This document shows positions 32,834-44,207 of a stretch of 64,000 bases of DNA, piece by piece (position 1 is the first letter of the stretch; each line of letters begins with the position of its first letter). The notes beneath the pieces are model-generated. The model had not been told where the DNA came from and did not search any database. It saw only the letters and a list, made by a program, of their open reading frames with translations. Source of the DNA: Eutreptiella sp. 'Long Island Sound 2002' (taxonomy: Eukaryota > Euglenozoa > Euglenophyceae > Eutreptiales > Eutreptiaceae); the NCBI GenBank assembly GCA_964036045.1, contig CAXIWF010000934.1, positions 62,001 to 126,000 on the forward strand, given 5' to 3'. Both the position numbers and the translations under genes were made by a program.

Positions 32834-33070
32834 AAGTGTAGGTACGGCGTGTTGATGCGGATGCTGGTGTGTGGTTCTTTTTGAATGGGTTGTTGGGACA
32901 TGAAAGGGCGGGGTACGGTGGCCTGTGTAGAATTGGATGGGTGCGGTGGGATGCAAATGTGAATGTGAGCACATTTGGGGGGTTGCACGAAAGTGTAGGT
33001 ATGGCGTGTTGATGCGGATGGGGGAGGGGTGGGTGTTTTTGAATGGGGTGTTGGGACATGAAAGGGCGGG
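32834..33070 (+). repeat. 158-bp satellite array A12 (1.5 units)
   Basis: 237-bp foldback loop; GTGTAGAATTGG variant. Confidence 0.92.
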
Positions 33071-33355
33071 ATTTGTGGTAAACAGCGGAGAGACCAGCAA
33101 GGGTAGCATCCCGGTCGAGCAACCATGGGTTGGAATGTGATGTAATGATAGAAACGAAGGCATTTGTGAAGTGGAATGCATTCTGAAGGTGGTAGGAGGC
33201 CGTGGTGCAGTGCAAAGTATACCCACCACCCTCCTTGTATGGCGAAAAACATCCCCAGTTTTTACCCCGATTTTACTAGTGAGCGGTGGACCTTAATGGA
33301 GCTGCGGCGGCTGGACAATGTTTTGGTTTGGCAAACCGGGTTCGGATGTCCATGC
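33071..33355 (-). repeat. J' module a (full length), macro-copy 3
   Basis: As 17102-17386. Confidence 0.9.
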
Positions 33356-33489
33356 CCTGATCCCAGAGACCTCACCAACGCCATTGGCTTGGGGCACAGA
33401 AGCCGTGGATACATCCTGAAGGGGTCCCTTGGGTTGCCGACTATGCCTATGGAGAACTACCCAGAAACATGCCTTTTTTTTATGTATGG
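33356..33489. other. 134-bp link between tandem J' modules, macro-copy 3
   Basis: As 17387-17520. Confidence 0.7.
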
Positions 33490-33694
33490 TTTGTGGTAAA
33501 TAGCGGAGAGACCAGCAAGGGGAGCATCCCGGGTGAGCAACTATGGGTTGGAATGTGATGTAATGATAGAGAGGAAGGCATTTGTGAAGTGGTATGCATT
33601 CTGAAGGTGGTAGGAGGCCGTGGTGCAGTGCAAAGTATACCCAGCACCCTCCTTGTATGGCAAAAAACATCCCCAATTTTTACCCCGATTTTAC
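33490..33694 (-). repeat. J' module b (partial), macro-copy 3
   Basis: As 17521-17725. Confidence 0.88.
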
Positions 33695-33707
33695 AAGTAT
33701 TTTACTA

Positions 33708-33966
33708 CATGGTGGGGCACATCCTGCGGCACATGGTGGGGCACATGGTGGGGCACATCCCAGGGCACATCGTGGGGTTCACAGTGGGGCACACTGTGGG
33801 GCACATCATGGGGCACATCAATTGGCATTTGGCGGGCACATCGTGCGGCACATGGTGGGGCACATGGTGGGGCACATCATGGGTCACATTCTGGTGAGCA
33901 TTGAGGGGCACATTCTGGGGCACATCGTGGGCCACATTGCGGGGCACATCCTGGGGCAGTGCGGTG
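33708..33966 (+). repeat. GGGGCACAT minisatellite, copy 3
   Basis: As 5201-5459; no length change despite being a minisatellite. Confidence 0.93.
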
Positions 33967-34647
33967 AAAGGTGGTGTGGTGTGGTCTAGCGTGGTGTGGA
34001 TTGATGTGGTGTAGTGTTTCTTCCTTTTGTGTGGTGCCATGTGAGGAACATGTTGTAACCGCTGCATAGTGGTTGATCTTTGTTGTAACTGCGAAGCCTG
34101 TAGCCTTGATGCCCCAGGGGTCGTAACGCCCGACACTGCCCCTGATATCTCCGAACCCACATAACCCTCTTCAGACCCATATCCAGCTTAGGGGAGCGAC
34201 ATATGCGAAGCACTTGTAAGTCCTTTGAACTCCATGGTGGAATATGAAGAGTACGAAAACCCGGTCTACAAAAATGGAGCAGACATAGAATCTCAATGCG
34301 CATTCATCGCACATAATGACACAACGTGAAATCATTCGAAATAATTTAAATAAATCCGATTGGGAAATCACGAAAGACAAATGCGACTCGACGCGCGCTC
34401 ACAGGCGACATCTGGCGGCGAACGGAAAACATGAAAACAAGCGGAAAATTTACTGCACTAATGTACATCTGAGAATCATTGAAATTCTGATCACATCAGT
34501 GTATAATTGAGTGCTGTCAGTGCTGCCGTTACACATGTGTGGTGCACTGGTTCAGGGCTGTTTGTGTTGTCTTGAGGCCTCATTCCATAGGCGAGGTGGT
34601 TTGTGAGTGCCAAAAGAATGCATCCTAGTAGGTTACTTTTGCGTTCT
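33967..34647. other. Spacer between minisatellite and AT-rich block, copy 3
   Basis: Duplicate of 5460-6140; no gene recognised. Confidence 0.6.
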
Positions 34648-36479
34648 AAAATATCCCAAACACCCGATCATTTTTTTGGGAAAATATCCTAATTATCCTA
34701 AAAAAAAGGGTTACGGTTAACCTTAGCTTTAACGGTAACCATTTTTTAGGATAGTTAGGATATTTTTGGTCCTTGCCTGGAAGAATATTAAGTACTTGGG
34801 ATATTTTGGACATTTTTCAGCAGGAGGTTTCAGTCTAGATGAGTCAGCTAGGGATATTTAGGATATTTAGGATATTTTTTGCATGACGTTTTAGGATCTT
34901 TTCTCGCATTTAGAATATTTGTTCTAGCGAGGTTGGGATGTTTTTGACGATTGCTTATCACAACATGTTCAGCCTGCGGTTGTTTGTCCATTACGATGTT
35001 GAGGATGGTCCACATAATGAGGATATTGTCTCCATCAGGACTTAGGATATTTTTGGCAATGTACTCATCACAATGGTAGCTGTAACCCTTCTTCGAATCT
35101 TTGGAATATTTCTGGTGTTATGCCCAAAGCTACATGAAGTACTTGGGATATTGAGGATATTTTTGAGCAAGAACGTTCAGTCAATTGAGGATATTTGGGA
35201 TATTTAGGATATTTTCTGCATGATCTGAGAGAATGGTGCTGATATTCAGGATGTTTGGTCTGGCGAGATTAGGAAGTATTTGACACGTGCTGAGCACAAC
35301 ATTTTCAGCATCCTGTTGTAGGCCCATTGGATGGTTCAGAATATTTAGGATAATTCGAATATTGTCTCCTATAGGACTTATGATATCTTCCTTCTAGCCA
35401 TCGCTACTTACTCATCACACCAATAGCGGATACTTACAATATGTTCGATGATATGCCCCGAACAATATTACGTACTTAGGATATTTAGGATGTTTTTGAG
35501 AAAAGAAACGAGCCAGGTCAGAACATTTGGGATACTTAGGATATTTTCTGCATGAGGTTTAACGATCTTCCCGATGATTCGGATGACTGACTTGGCAAAA
35601 TTAGGACTCACAACATTTTCAACATCCCGTTGTTTGCCCATTGGGATGTTTAGGATATTTAGGATAATTAGGATATTTTCTCCGTCAGCACTTATGATAT
35701 TTTTATTCTTAGATTTTTCATGTATAGTAATGGCAAATTCCTCATCACAACCGTACTTGTAACCACTCTTAGGATATTTAAGATATTCCTTGCTGTTATC
35801 GAAGAAAGTGGAGTACTTAGCACATTAAAGATGTTTGCTAGCCCCAACTTTCAGTCCCAAAAGTTGAGGACATTTAGGATACTTAGGATGTTTTTTGCAC
35901 AAATTAGACAGTGTTTTTAGGCTAAGGCTAACCGGTTTATCCATCTCTTTGACAATGACCCATCGCAACATGTTTGCCAGGTCAGGAAGTTTAGGATAAT
36001 TACATGCCCAGAGCCACACAAAGTACTTGGGATATTTGGGATATTTTTGAGAACAAATGTTCAGTCAGTTGAAGATATTTAGGATATTTTCTCCAACAGG
36101 AGTTAGAATATCGTTCTTTTTACATTTTGCATGTGTAGTGATGGCAAATAACTCATGACAACCGTAATTGTAACCACGCTTAGGATATGTAGTATATTCG
36201 TTGGTGTTATCGAGGAATATTCAGTACTTGGCATAGTTAGGATGTTTCCTAGCCCTAACGTTCTGTCCCAAAGGCTGGGGATGTTCAGGATACTTAGGAT
36301 GTTTTTTCCACGCGTTAGACAGAGGTTCTAGGATAAGGATAACCTATTTTTCCATATCTTTGACAATGACTCATCGCAACATGTTCGCCTGGTTAGGACT
36401 TTTATGATAATTAGAATCATTAGGATCTTTTCTGCATTCGGACTTAGGATCGTTTTCTCAAACACGACTTAGGACATTC
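34648..36479. repeat. AT-rich TTAGGATAT block, copy 3
   Basis: Duplicate of 6141-7972. Confidence 0.88.
34681..34766. repeat. 86-bp palindrome, copy 3
   Basis: Same arms as 6174-6259. Confidence 0.85.
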
Positions 36480-37520
36480 GTTGGCGCGCTTTTCATTTCG
36501 TACGGGTTAGCCATCGGGATGCGCAGCCTTGATAGATCTATGGTTGTGTAGAAGATTGTGATATTGTATTTTAAACTCACTAGGATATTGGGGACATCTG
36601 GGATGTTTCTCAAAATTGGTTAGGACAATTTGATCCCATACCTCATCTGCTATGGGTTTGACATTTTGGTAAGTTGTTGAGCATCGAATCATGCAGTACT
36701 TTGGCAGCCGCGGTTTTGTAGCACACAGGACACATGCAGTGTTCTGTTTCCAACAGACACGGGTATGTACAAAATTTGTAACATCGTCACGCAACAAACT
36801 AGGATTTTTTGAACCGTGAAGTGGACCACTTCGACATTCCTTTTTGCGATAGTAATAGTGATACGTCTTTACTACCTGCAATATCACTGCGTCAAGATTT
36901 TTGCGGACAAAAGAGGTTGAGGAAAGTTGCAATAGTTATGATAATTTGTGGCTTACAGTTTAGAATGTATTTCCTGCCTTTGAATTATGGCTAGATCGAG
37001 CATTTGGACCATTCATATATTCCCTCAAGGAGCTAGGGTTGTTGAGATTCCTCGTTCAGCAAATTTTTGAAATCCTTTTTAGCCTTTGCGTACAGGCCTA
37101 TGCGGGTTACACAGAAGGATTTCCCGAAGGTATGTGGCATTGTAGAGGCATGTGCACATTTGGAATCTCTAAGATTCTTGTCCAGGAGGGGGGCGGGATG
37201 GTCTCAGCACACTCAGAGGAAGATCTAGCTCCTAAGAAGGTGCCATGGCGGCCATGTGCGAAAAACATGAGCTTCAATGAGACCTTTGTTCTGCACCATG
37301 GAAGTTTTTGGATACAGCTTGCAATAGACAGCACTGCGCACAAGACACAACACATTGCTCACAGCACGACATGGTGCAAAGAATACAAAACAAAACTCCC
37401 AGCAAAGCTGACTAGAAGCCCAAAAAACAAGCTGTCCCCAGGACAACACTCTCCATACAGCGTATCACTGTGCACATCGATCGGCAACGTCACCGAATGC
37501 AACAGATTGGAAAAAACATC
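36480..37520. repeat. 1.04-kb block before the fixed junction, copy 3
   Basis: Duplicate of 7973-9013; GGCAACGTCACC near 37484 as in copy 0. Continues into cassette 3. Confidence 0.75.
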
Positions 37521-37537
37521 ACATGGCACAAATCATT

Positions 37538-37739
37538 GTCCGCGTCCGAACGGGCCAGCAACGAACAGATTCGGCCGTTAAGCGCCGCACATGGGGCACA
37601 ATCAGACAAAGATACCCTGCAAACGGGGAACCAGGGCCCAAGTAAGCAAGAAGCACACACAAATGGGCCGACAAAATGTGACCGCGGCCTCAACTGCGCG
37701 CATGCACCCCCCCACCCCACCCCACCCCATTGTCTCCTG
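37538..37739. repeat. Cassette-flanking direct repeat, left, cassette 3 (partner lost)
   Basis: Matches 9031-9232. The right-hand partner is missing because satellite cuts the cassette inside the 5S gene. Confidence 0.92.
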
Positions 37740-37946
37740 CGCACAAGGGACATGGACAAACCCTACTCCCCTAGGGGGGAGGGGCGGAAGGGGCGGGGCA
37801 GCGCATGCCGCGATACCACCAGGGAAGGAAGGGCAGGGTGTTACGCAAAGGGGAGGGACATGTGTGCGGATGTGTGCGGAGTAAATGATGGGTGCTGAGC
37901 TTGAGCCTATGATCCGGACTCCAGTGGGAAGGACTTTGGTTTTGGA

Positions 37947-38046
37947 AGGAGATTGGCCCATTGGCCTCCACAAAGTGGCGCTGAAAGCACCAAAGCTGCC
38001 TAGTAAGGAGCGAGTATATACCGAAAAAAAATAGACACTCAGAAAT
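37947..38046 (-). pseudogene. SL RNA gene, cassette 3 (leader with one-base deletion)
   Basis: Same donor and 3' hairpins as cassette 1, but the leader (38046 down to 38022) starts ATTTCTGAG and lacks the C at position 2, giving 25 nt. A change beside the cap could impair a leader whose 5' end is normally strictly conserved. Together with the broken 5S partner this suggests a dead copy, though transcription cannot be excluded. Confidence 0.75.
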
Positions 38047-38632
38047 GTGCCTCCAAGAAGGGTGTGCGTAGCATAACGTCCTTGTGACAGCGCCCTTATG
38101 CGAACGCATCTTGGAAGGGGGGTTTTTCGGACCCCCCACCGCTCGTTAGGACCCCCCTCCCCCATAGCTCGACGCCACCGTCTCGGATTCGCAAAATGAG
38201 TGACGTTTTGGACTCAGCGACCCCGAAATAGGGGGGGTTTACTGTGTCAATAGCTCATTTTAGGATATGGGTGACTATTACCGACTCGGTAGGCTCTGCC
38301 CGTTCCTCACCACGAATGGGGATACCCCTTTTGGGGTGGTGTTAGAGCAGGACCCCCTGGGGACCTACATGGGTAAACTAGTACCCCCCCCCCCTATTTT
38401 GATGTCGCCGAATCCGAATATCAACTCAGATTTGGCGGTTGGGGCGGTTATTACCGAGTTTTTGGTCGCGCGCGCGCTCCATTTGGACCCCCTCATATCT
38501 CGACGCCACTGTCTCAGATTCGAAAAAAAATTGCATTTTCGGAATCAGCGACCTCGAAATAGGGGGGGTACAAAGATTTTCACGTCGATTTGGTACAATT
38601 TGCTATTTTTAGTACTTTCGGGGAGACTGTAT
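38047..38632. other. SL-5S intergenic spacer, cassette 3
   Basis: As cassette 1, with GCATCTTGG near 38107 and GTCGCCGAATCC near 38405. Confidence 0.8.
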
Positions 38633-38678
38633 ACTCGGTAGGATCTGCCTGTCTAGGAACGGGCAGATCCTACCGAGT
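38633..38678 (-). other. Perfect 17-bp hairpin downstream of 5S, cassette 3
   Basis: Same stem as 10127-10172, intact although the 5S gene is broken. Confidence 0.85.
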
Positions 38679-38688
38679 CAGGGGCAAT

Positions 38689-38694
38689 AAAAAA
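38689..38694 (-). terminator. RNA polymerase III terminator of 5S pseudogene
   Basis: T6 retained after the truncated 5S. Confidence 0.8.
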
Positions 38695-38803
38695 GCGTAC
38701 AGCACCCAGTGTTCCCAAGTGGTCTCCCACCTCAGTACTAACTGGGCCTGACTAGGCTTAACTTCTGAAATCGGACGGGTTTAGGTGTGTTCCCAGTAGT
38801 ATG
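38695..38803 (-). pseudogene. 5S rRNA pseudogene, truncated at 5' end by satellite
   Basis: Keeps nt 10-118 of the 5S gene, including box A and box C regions, but the first nine nt (the 5' strand of helix I) are replaced by satellite starting at ATGCAAATGTG. The junction falls on an ATG shared by both sequences. Without helix I the RNA should not fold as 5S, even if the internal promoter still works. Confidence 0.93.
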
Positions 38804-39235
38804 CAAATGTGAATGTGAGCACATACGGGGGGTCGCACGAAAGTGTAGGTATGGCGTGTTGATGCGGATGGAGGAGGGGTGGGTGTTTTTGAATGGGGTG
38901 TTGGGACATGAAAGGGCGGGGTACGGTGGCCTGTGTGGGGTTGGGTGGATGCGGTGGGATGCAAATGTGAATGTGAGCACATTTGGGGGGTTGCACGAAA
39001 GTGTAGGTATGCCGCGTTGAGGCGGATGGGGGAGGGGTGGGTGTTTTTGAATGGGGTGTTGGAACATGAAATGGCGGGGTACCGTGGCCTGTGCCGGGTT
39101 GGGTGGATGCGGTGGGATGCAAATGTGAATGTAAGCACATTGGGGGGGTTGTAGGAAAGTGTAGGTATGGCGTGTTGATGCGGATGGGGGAGGGGTGGGT
39201 GTTTTTGAATGGGTCGTTGGAACATGAAAGGGCGA
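38804..39235 (+). repeat. 158-bp satellite array A13 (2.7 units)
   Basis: Starts inside a unit at the broken 5S gene. Confidence 0.95.
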
Positions 39236-39520
39236 TGCTGCCATGGACATCTGAACTGGCTTTGCCAGGCAAAAACATTTCCAGCCGCGGTGGCTCCATT
39301 AAGGTCCACCGCTCGCTAGTAAAATTGGGGTAAAAATCGGCTATGTTTTTCGCTACACAGAGGGGGTGCTGGTTGTACCATGCACTGCACCACGGCCTCC
39401 TAACATCTTTGCAATGAGGTGCACTCCACAGCTGCCCTCCCCTCGATCATTACATCACATTCCAAGCCATAGTTGCTCACCCGGGATGCTCCCCTTGCTG
39501 GTCTCTCTGGTGATTACCAC
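39236..39520 (+). repeat. J module, copy J10
   Basis: Standard borders; foldback partner of J' at 39758. Confidence 0.92.
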
Positions 39521-39757
39521 AAGTGTAGGTACGGCGTGTTGATGCGGATGCTGGTGTGTGGTTCTTTTTGAATGGGTTGTTGGGACATGAAAGGGCGGGG
39601 TACGGTGGCCTGTGTAGAATTGGATGGGTGCGGTGGGATGCAAATGTGAATGTGAGCACATTTGGGGGGTTGCACGAAAGTGTAGGTATGGCGTGTTGAT
39701 GTGGATGGGGGAGGGGTGGGTGTTTTTGAATGGGGTGTTGGGACATGAAAGGGCGGG
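39521..39757 (+). repeat. 158-bp satellite array A14 (1.5 units)
   Basis: 237-bp foldback loop; GATGTGGATGGGG variant near 39700. Confidence 0.92.
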
Positions 39758-40042
39758 ATTTGTGGTAAACAGCGGAGAGACCAGCAAGGGTAGCATCCCG
39801 GTCGAGCAACCATGGGTTGGAATGTGATGTAATGATAGAAACGAAGGCATTTGTGAAGTGGAATGCATTCTGAAGGTGGTAGGAGGCCGTGGTGCAGTGC
39901 AAAGTATACCCACCACCCTCCTTGTATGGCGAAAAACATCCCCAGTTTTTACCCCGATTTTACTAGTGAGCGGTGGACCTTAATGGAGCTGCGGCGGCTG
40001 GACAATGTTTTGGTTTGGCAAACCGGGTTCGGATGTCCATGC
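39758..40042 (-). repeat. J' module a (full length), macro-copy 4
   Basis: As 17102-17386. Confidence 0.9.
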
Positions 40043-40176
40043 CCTGATCCCAGAGACCTCACCAACGCCATTGGCTTGGGGCACAGAAGCCGTGGATACA
40101 TCCTGAAGGGGTCCCTTGGGTTGCCGACTATGCCTATGGAGAACTACCCAGAAACATGCCTTTTTTTTATGTATGG
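40043..40176. other. 134-bp link between tandem J' modules, macro-copy 4
   Basis: As 17387-17520. Confidence 0.7.
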
Positions 40177-40381
40177 TTTGTGGTAAATAGCGGAGAGACC
40201 AGCAAGGGGAGCATCCCGGGTGAGCAACTATGGGTTGGAATGTGATGTAATGATAGAGAGGAAGGCATTTGTGAAGTGGTATGCATTCTGAAGGTGGTAG
40301 GAGGCCGTGGTGCAGTGCAAAGTATACCCAGCACCCTCCTTGTATGGCAAAAAACATCCCCAATTTTTACCCCGATTTTAC
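40177..40381 (-). repeat. J' module b (partial), macro-copy 4
   Basis: As 17521-17725. Confidence 0.88.
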
Positions 40382-40394
40382 AAGTATTTTACTA

Positions 40395-40653
40395 CATGGT
40401 GGGGCACATCCTGCGGCACATGGTGGGGCACATGGTGGGGCACATCCCAGGGCACATCGTGGGGTTCACAGTGGGGCACACTGTGGGGCACATCATGGGG
40501 CACATCAATTGGCATTTGGCGGGCACATCGTGCGGCACATGGTGGGGCACATGGTGGGGCACATCATGGGTCACATTCTGGTGAGCATTGAGGGGCACAT
40601 TCTGGGGCACATCGTGGGCCACATTGCGGGGCACATCCTGGGGCAGTGCGGTG
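40395..40653 (+). repeat. GGGGCACAT minisatellite, copy 4
   Basis: As 5201-5459. Confidence 0.93.
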
Positions 40654-41334
40654 AAAGGTGGTGTGGTGTGGTCTAGCGTGGTGTGGATTGATGTGGTGTA
40701 GTGTTTCTTCCTTTTGTGTGGTGCCATGTGAGGAACATGTTGTAACCGCTGCATAGTGGTTGATCTTTGTTGTAACTGCGAAGCCTGTAGCCTTGATGCC
40801 CCAGGGGTCGTAACGCCCGACACTGCCCCTGATATCTCCGAACCCACATAACCCTCTTCAGACCCATATCCAGCTTAGGGGAGCGACATATGCGAAGCAC
40901 TTGTAAGTCCTTTGAACTCCATGGTGGAATATGAAGAGTACGAAAACCCGGTCTACAAAAATGGAGCAGACATAGAATCTCAATGCGCATTCATCGCACA
41001 TAATGACACAACGTGAAATCATTCGAAATAATTTAAATAAATCCGATTGGGAAATCACGAAAGACAAATGCGACTCGACGCGCGCTCACAGGCGACATCT
41101 GGCGGCGAACGGAAAACATGAAAACAAGCGGAAAATTTACTGCACTAATGTACATCTGAGAATCATTGAAATTCTGATCACATCAGTGTATAATTGAGTG
41201 CTGTCAGTGCTGCCGTTACACATGTGTGGTGCACTGGTTCAGGGCTGTTTGTGTTGTCTTGAGGCCTCATTCCATAGGCGAGGTGGTTTGTGAGTGCCAA
41301 AAGAATGCATCCTAGTAGGTTACTTTTGCGTTCT
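40654..41334. other. Spacer between minisatellite and AT-rich block, copy 4
   Basis: Duplicate of 5460-6140; no gene recognised. Confidence 0.6.
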
Positions 41335-43166
41335 AAAATATCCCAAACACCCGATCATTTTTTTGGGAAAATATCCTAATTATCCTAAAAAAAAGGGTTA
41401 CGGTTAACCTTAGCTTTAACGGTAACCATTTTTTAGGATAGTTAGGATATTTTTGGTCCTTGCCTGGAAGAATATTAAGTACTTGGGATATTTTGGACAT
41501 TTTTCAGCAGGAGGTTTCAGTCTAGATGAGTCAGCTAGGGATATTTAGGATATTTAGGATATTTTTTGCATGACGTTTTAGGATCTTTTCTCGCATTTAG
41601 AATATTTGTTCTGGCGAGGTTGGGATGTTTTTGACGATTGCTTATCACAACATGTTCAGCCTGCGGTTGTTTGTCCATTACGATGTTGAGGATGGTCCAC
41701 ATAATGAGGATATTGTCTCCATCAGGACTTAGGATATTTTTGGCAATGTACTCATCACAATGGTAGCTGTAACCCTTCTTCGAATCTTTGGAATATTTCT
41801 GGTGTTCTGCCCAAAGCTACATGAAGTACTTGGGATATTGAGGATATTTTTGAGCAAGAACGTTCAGTCAATTGAGGATATTTGGGATATTTAGGATATT
41901 TTCTGCATGATCTGAGAGAATGGTGCTGATATTCAGGATGTTTGGTCTGGCGAGATTAGGAAGTATTTGACACGTGCTGAGCACAACATTTTCAGCATCC
42001 TGTTGTAGGCCCATTGGATGGTTCAGAATATTTAGGATAATTCGAATATTGTCTCCTATAGGACTTATGATATCTTCCTTCTAGCCATCGCTACTTACTC
42101 ATCACACCAATAGCGGATACTTACAATATGTTCGATGATATGCCCCGAACAATATTACGTACTTAGGATATTTAGGATGTTTTTGAGAAAAGAAACGAGC
42201 CAGGTCAGAACATTTGGGATACTTAGGATATTTTCTGCATGAGGTTTAACGATCTTCCCGATGATTCGGATGACTGACTTGGCAAAATTAGGACTCGCAA
42301 CATTTTCAACATCCCGTTGTTTGCCCATTGGGATGTTTAGGATATTTAGGATAATTAGGATATTTTCTCCGTCAGCACTTATGATATTTTTATTCTTAGA
42401 TTTTTCATGTATAGTAATGGCAAATTCCTCATCACAACCGTACTTGTAACCACTCTTAGGATATTTAAGATATTCCTTGCTGTTATCGAAGAAAGTGGAG
42501 TACTTAGCACATTAAAGATGTTTGCTAGCCCCAACTTTCAGTCCCAAAAGTTGAGGACATTTAGGATACTTAGGATGTTTTTTGCACAAATTAGACAGTG
42601 TTTTTAGGCTAAGGCTAACCGTTTTATCCATCTCTTTGACAATGACCCATCGCAACATGTTTGCCAGGTCAGGAGGTTTAGGATAATTACATGCCCAGAG
42701 CCACACAAAGTACTTGGGATATTTGGGATATTTTTGAGAACAAATGTTCAGTCAGTTGAAGATATTTAGGATATTTTCTCCAACAGGAGTTAGAATATCG
42801 TTCTTTTTACATTTTGCATGTGTAGTGATGGCAAATAACTCATGACAACCGTAATTGTAACCACGCTTAGGATATGTAGTATATTCGTTGGTGTTATCGA
42901 GGAATATTCAGTACTTGGCATAGTTAGGATGTTTCCTAGCCCTAACATTCTGTCCCAAAGGCTGGGGATGTTCAGGATACTTAGGATGTTTTTTCCACGC
43001 GTTAGACAGAGGTTCTAGGATAAGGATAACCTATTTTTCCATATCTTTGACAATGACTCATCGCAACATGTTCGCCTGGTTAGGACTTTTATGATAATTA
43101 GGATCATTAGGATCTTTTCTGCATTCGGACTTAGGATCGTTTTCTCAAACACGACTTAGGACATTC
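41335..43166. repeat. AT-rich TTAGGATAT block, copy 4
   Basis: Slightly more diverged copy (GTTCTGGCGAGG near 41609, GGTGTTCTGCCC near 41804). Its right half shares private changes with copy 0. Confidence 0.88.
41368..41453. repeat. 86-bp palindrome, copy 4
   Basis: Same arms as 6174-6259. Confidence 0.85.
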
Positions 43167-44207
43167 GTTGGCGCGCTTTTCATTTCGTACGGGTTAGCCA
43201 TCGGGATGCGCAGCCTTGATAGATCTATGGTTGTGTAGAAGATTGTGATATTGTATTTTAAACTCACTAGGATATTGGGGACATCTGGGATGTTTCTCAA
43301 AATTGGTTAGGACAATTTGATCCCATACCTCATCTGCTATGGGTTTGACATTTTGGTAAGTTGTTGAGCATCGAATCATGCAGTACTTTGGCAGCCGCGG
43401 TTTTGTAGCACACAGGACACATGCAGTGTTCTGTTTCCAACAGACAATGGTATGTACAAAATTTGTAACATCGTCACGCAACAAACTAGGATTTTTTGAA
43501 CCGTGAAGTGGACCACTTCGACATTCCTTTTTGCGATAGTAATAGTGATACGTCTTTACTACCTGCAATATCACTGCGTCAAGATTTTTGCGGACAAAAG
43601 AGGTTGAGGAAAGTTGCAATAGTTATGATAATTTGTGGCTTACAGTTTAGAATGTATTTCCTGCCTTTGAATTATGGCTAGATCGAGCATTTGGACCATT
43701 CATATATTCCCTCAAGGAGCTAGGGTTGTTGAGATTCCTCGTTCAGCAAATTTTTGAAATCCTTTTTAGCCTTTGCGTACAGGCCTATGCGGGTTACACA
43801 GAAGGATTTCCCGAAGGTATGTGGCATTGTAGAGGCATGTGCACATTTGGAATCTCTAAGATTCTTGTCCAGGAGGGGGGCGGGATGGTCTCAGCACACT
43901 CAGAGGAAGATCTAGCTCCTAAGAAGGTGCCATGGCGGCCATGTGCGAAAAACATGAGCTTCAATGAGACCTTTGTTCTGCACCATGGAAGTTTTTGGAT
44001 ACAGCTTGCAATAGACAGCACTGCGCACAAGACACAACACATTGCTCACAGCACGACATGGTGCAAAGAATACAAAACAAAACTCCCAGCAAAGCTGACT
44101 AGAAGCCCAAAAAACAAGCTGTCCCCAGGACAACACTCTCCATACAGCGTATCACTGTGCACATCGATCGGCAATGTCACCGAATGCAACAGATTGGAAA
44201 AAACATC
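43167..44207. repeat. 1.04-kb block before the fixed junction, copy 4
   Basis: Like copy 0 it carries ACAATGGTATG and joins satellite directly, with no SL-5S cassette. Confidence 0.75.
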
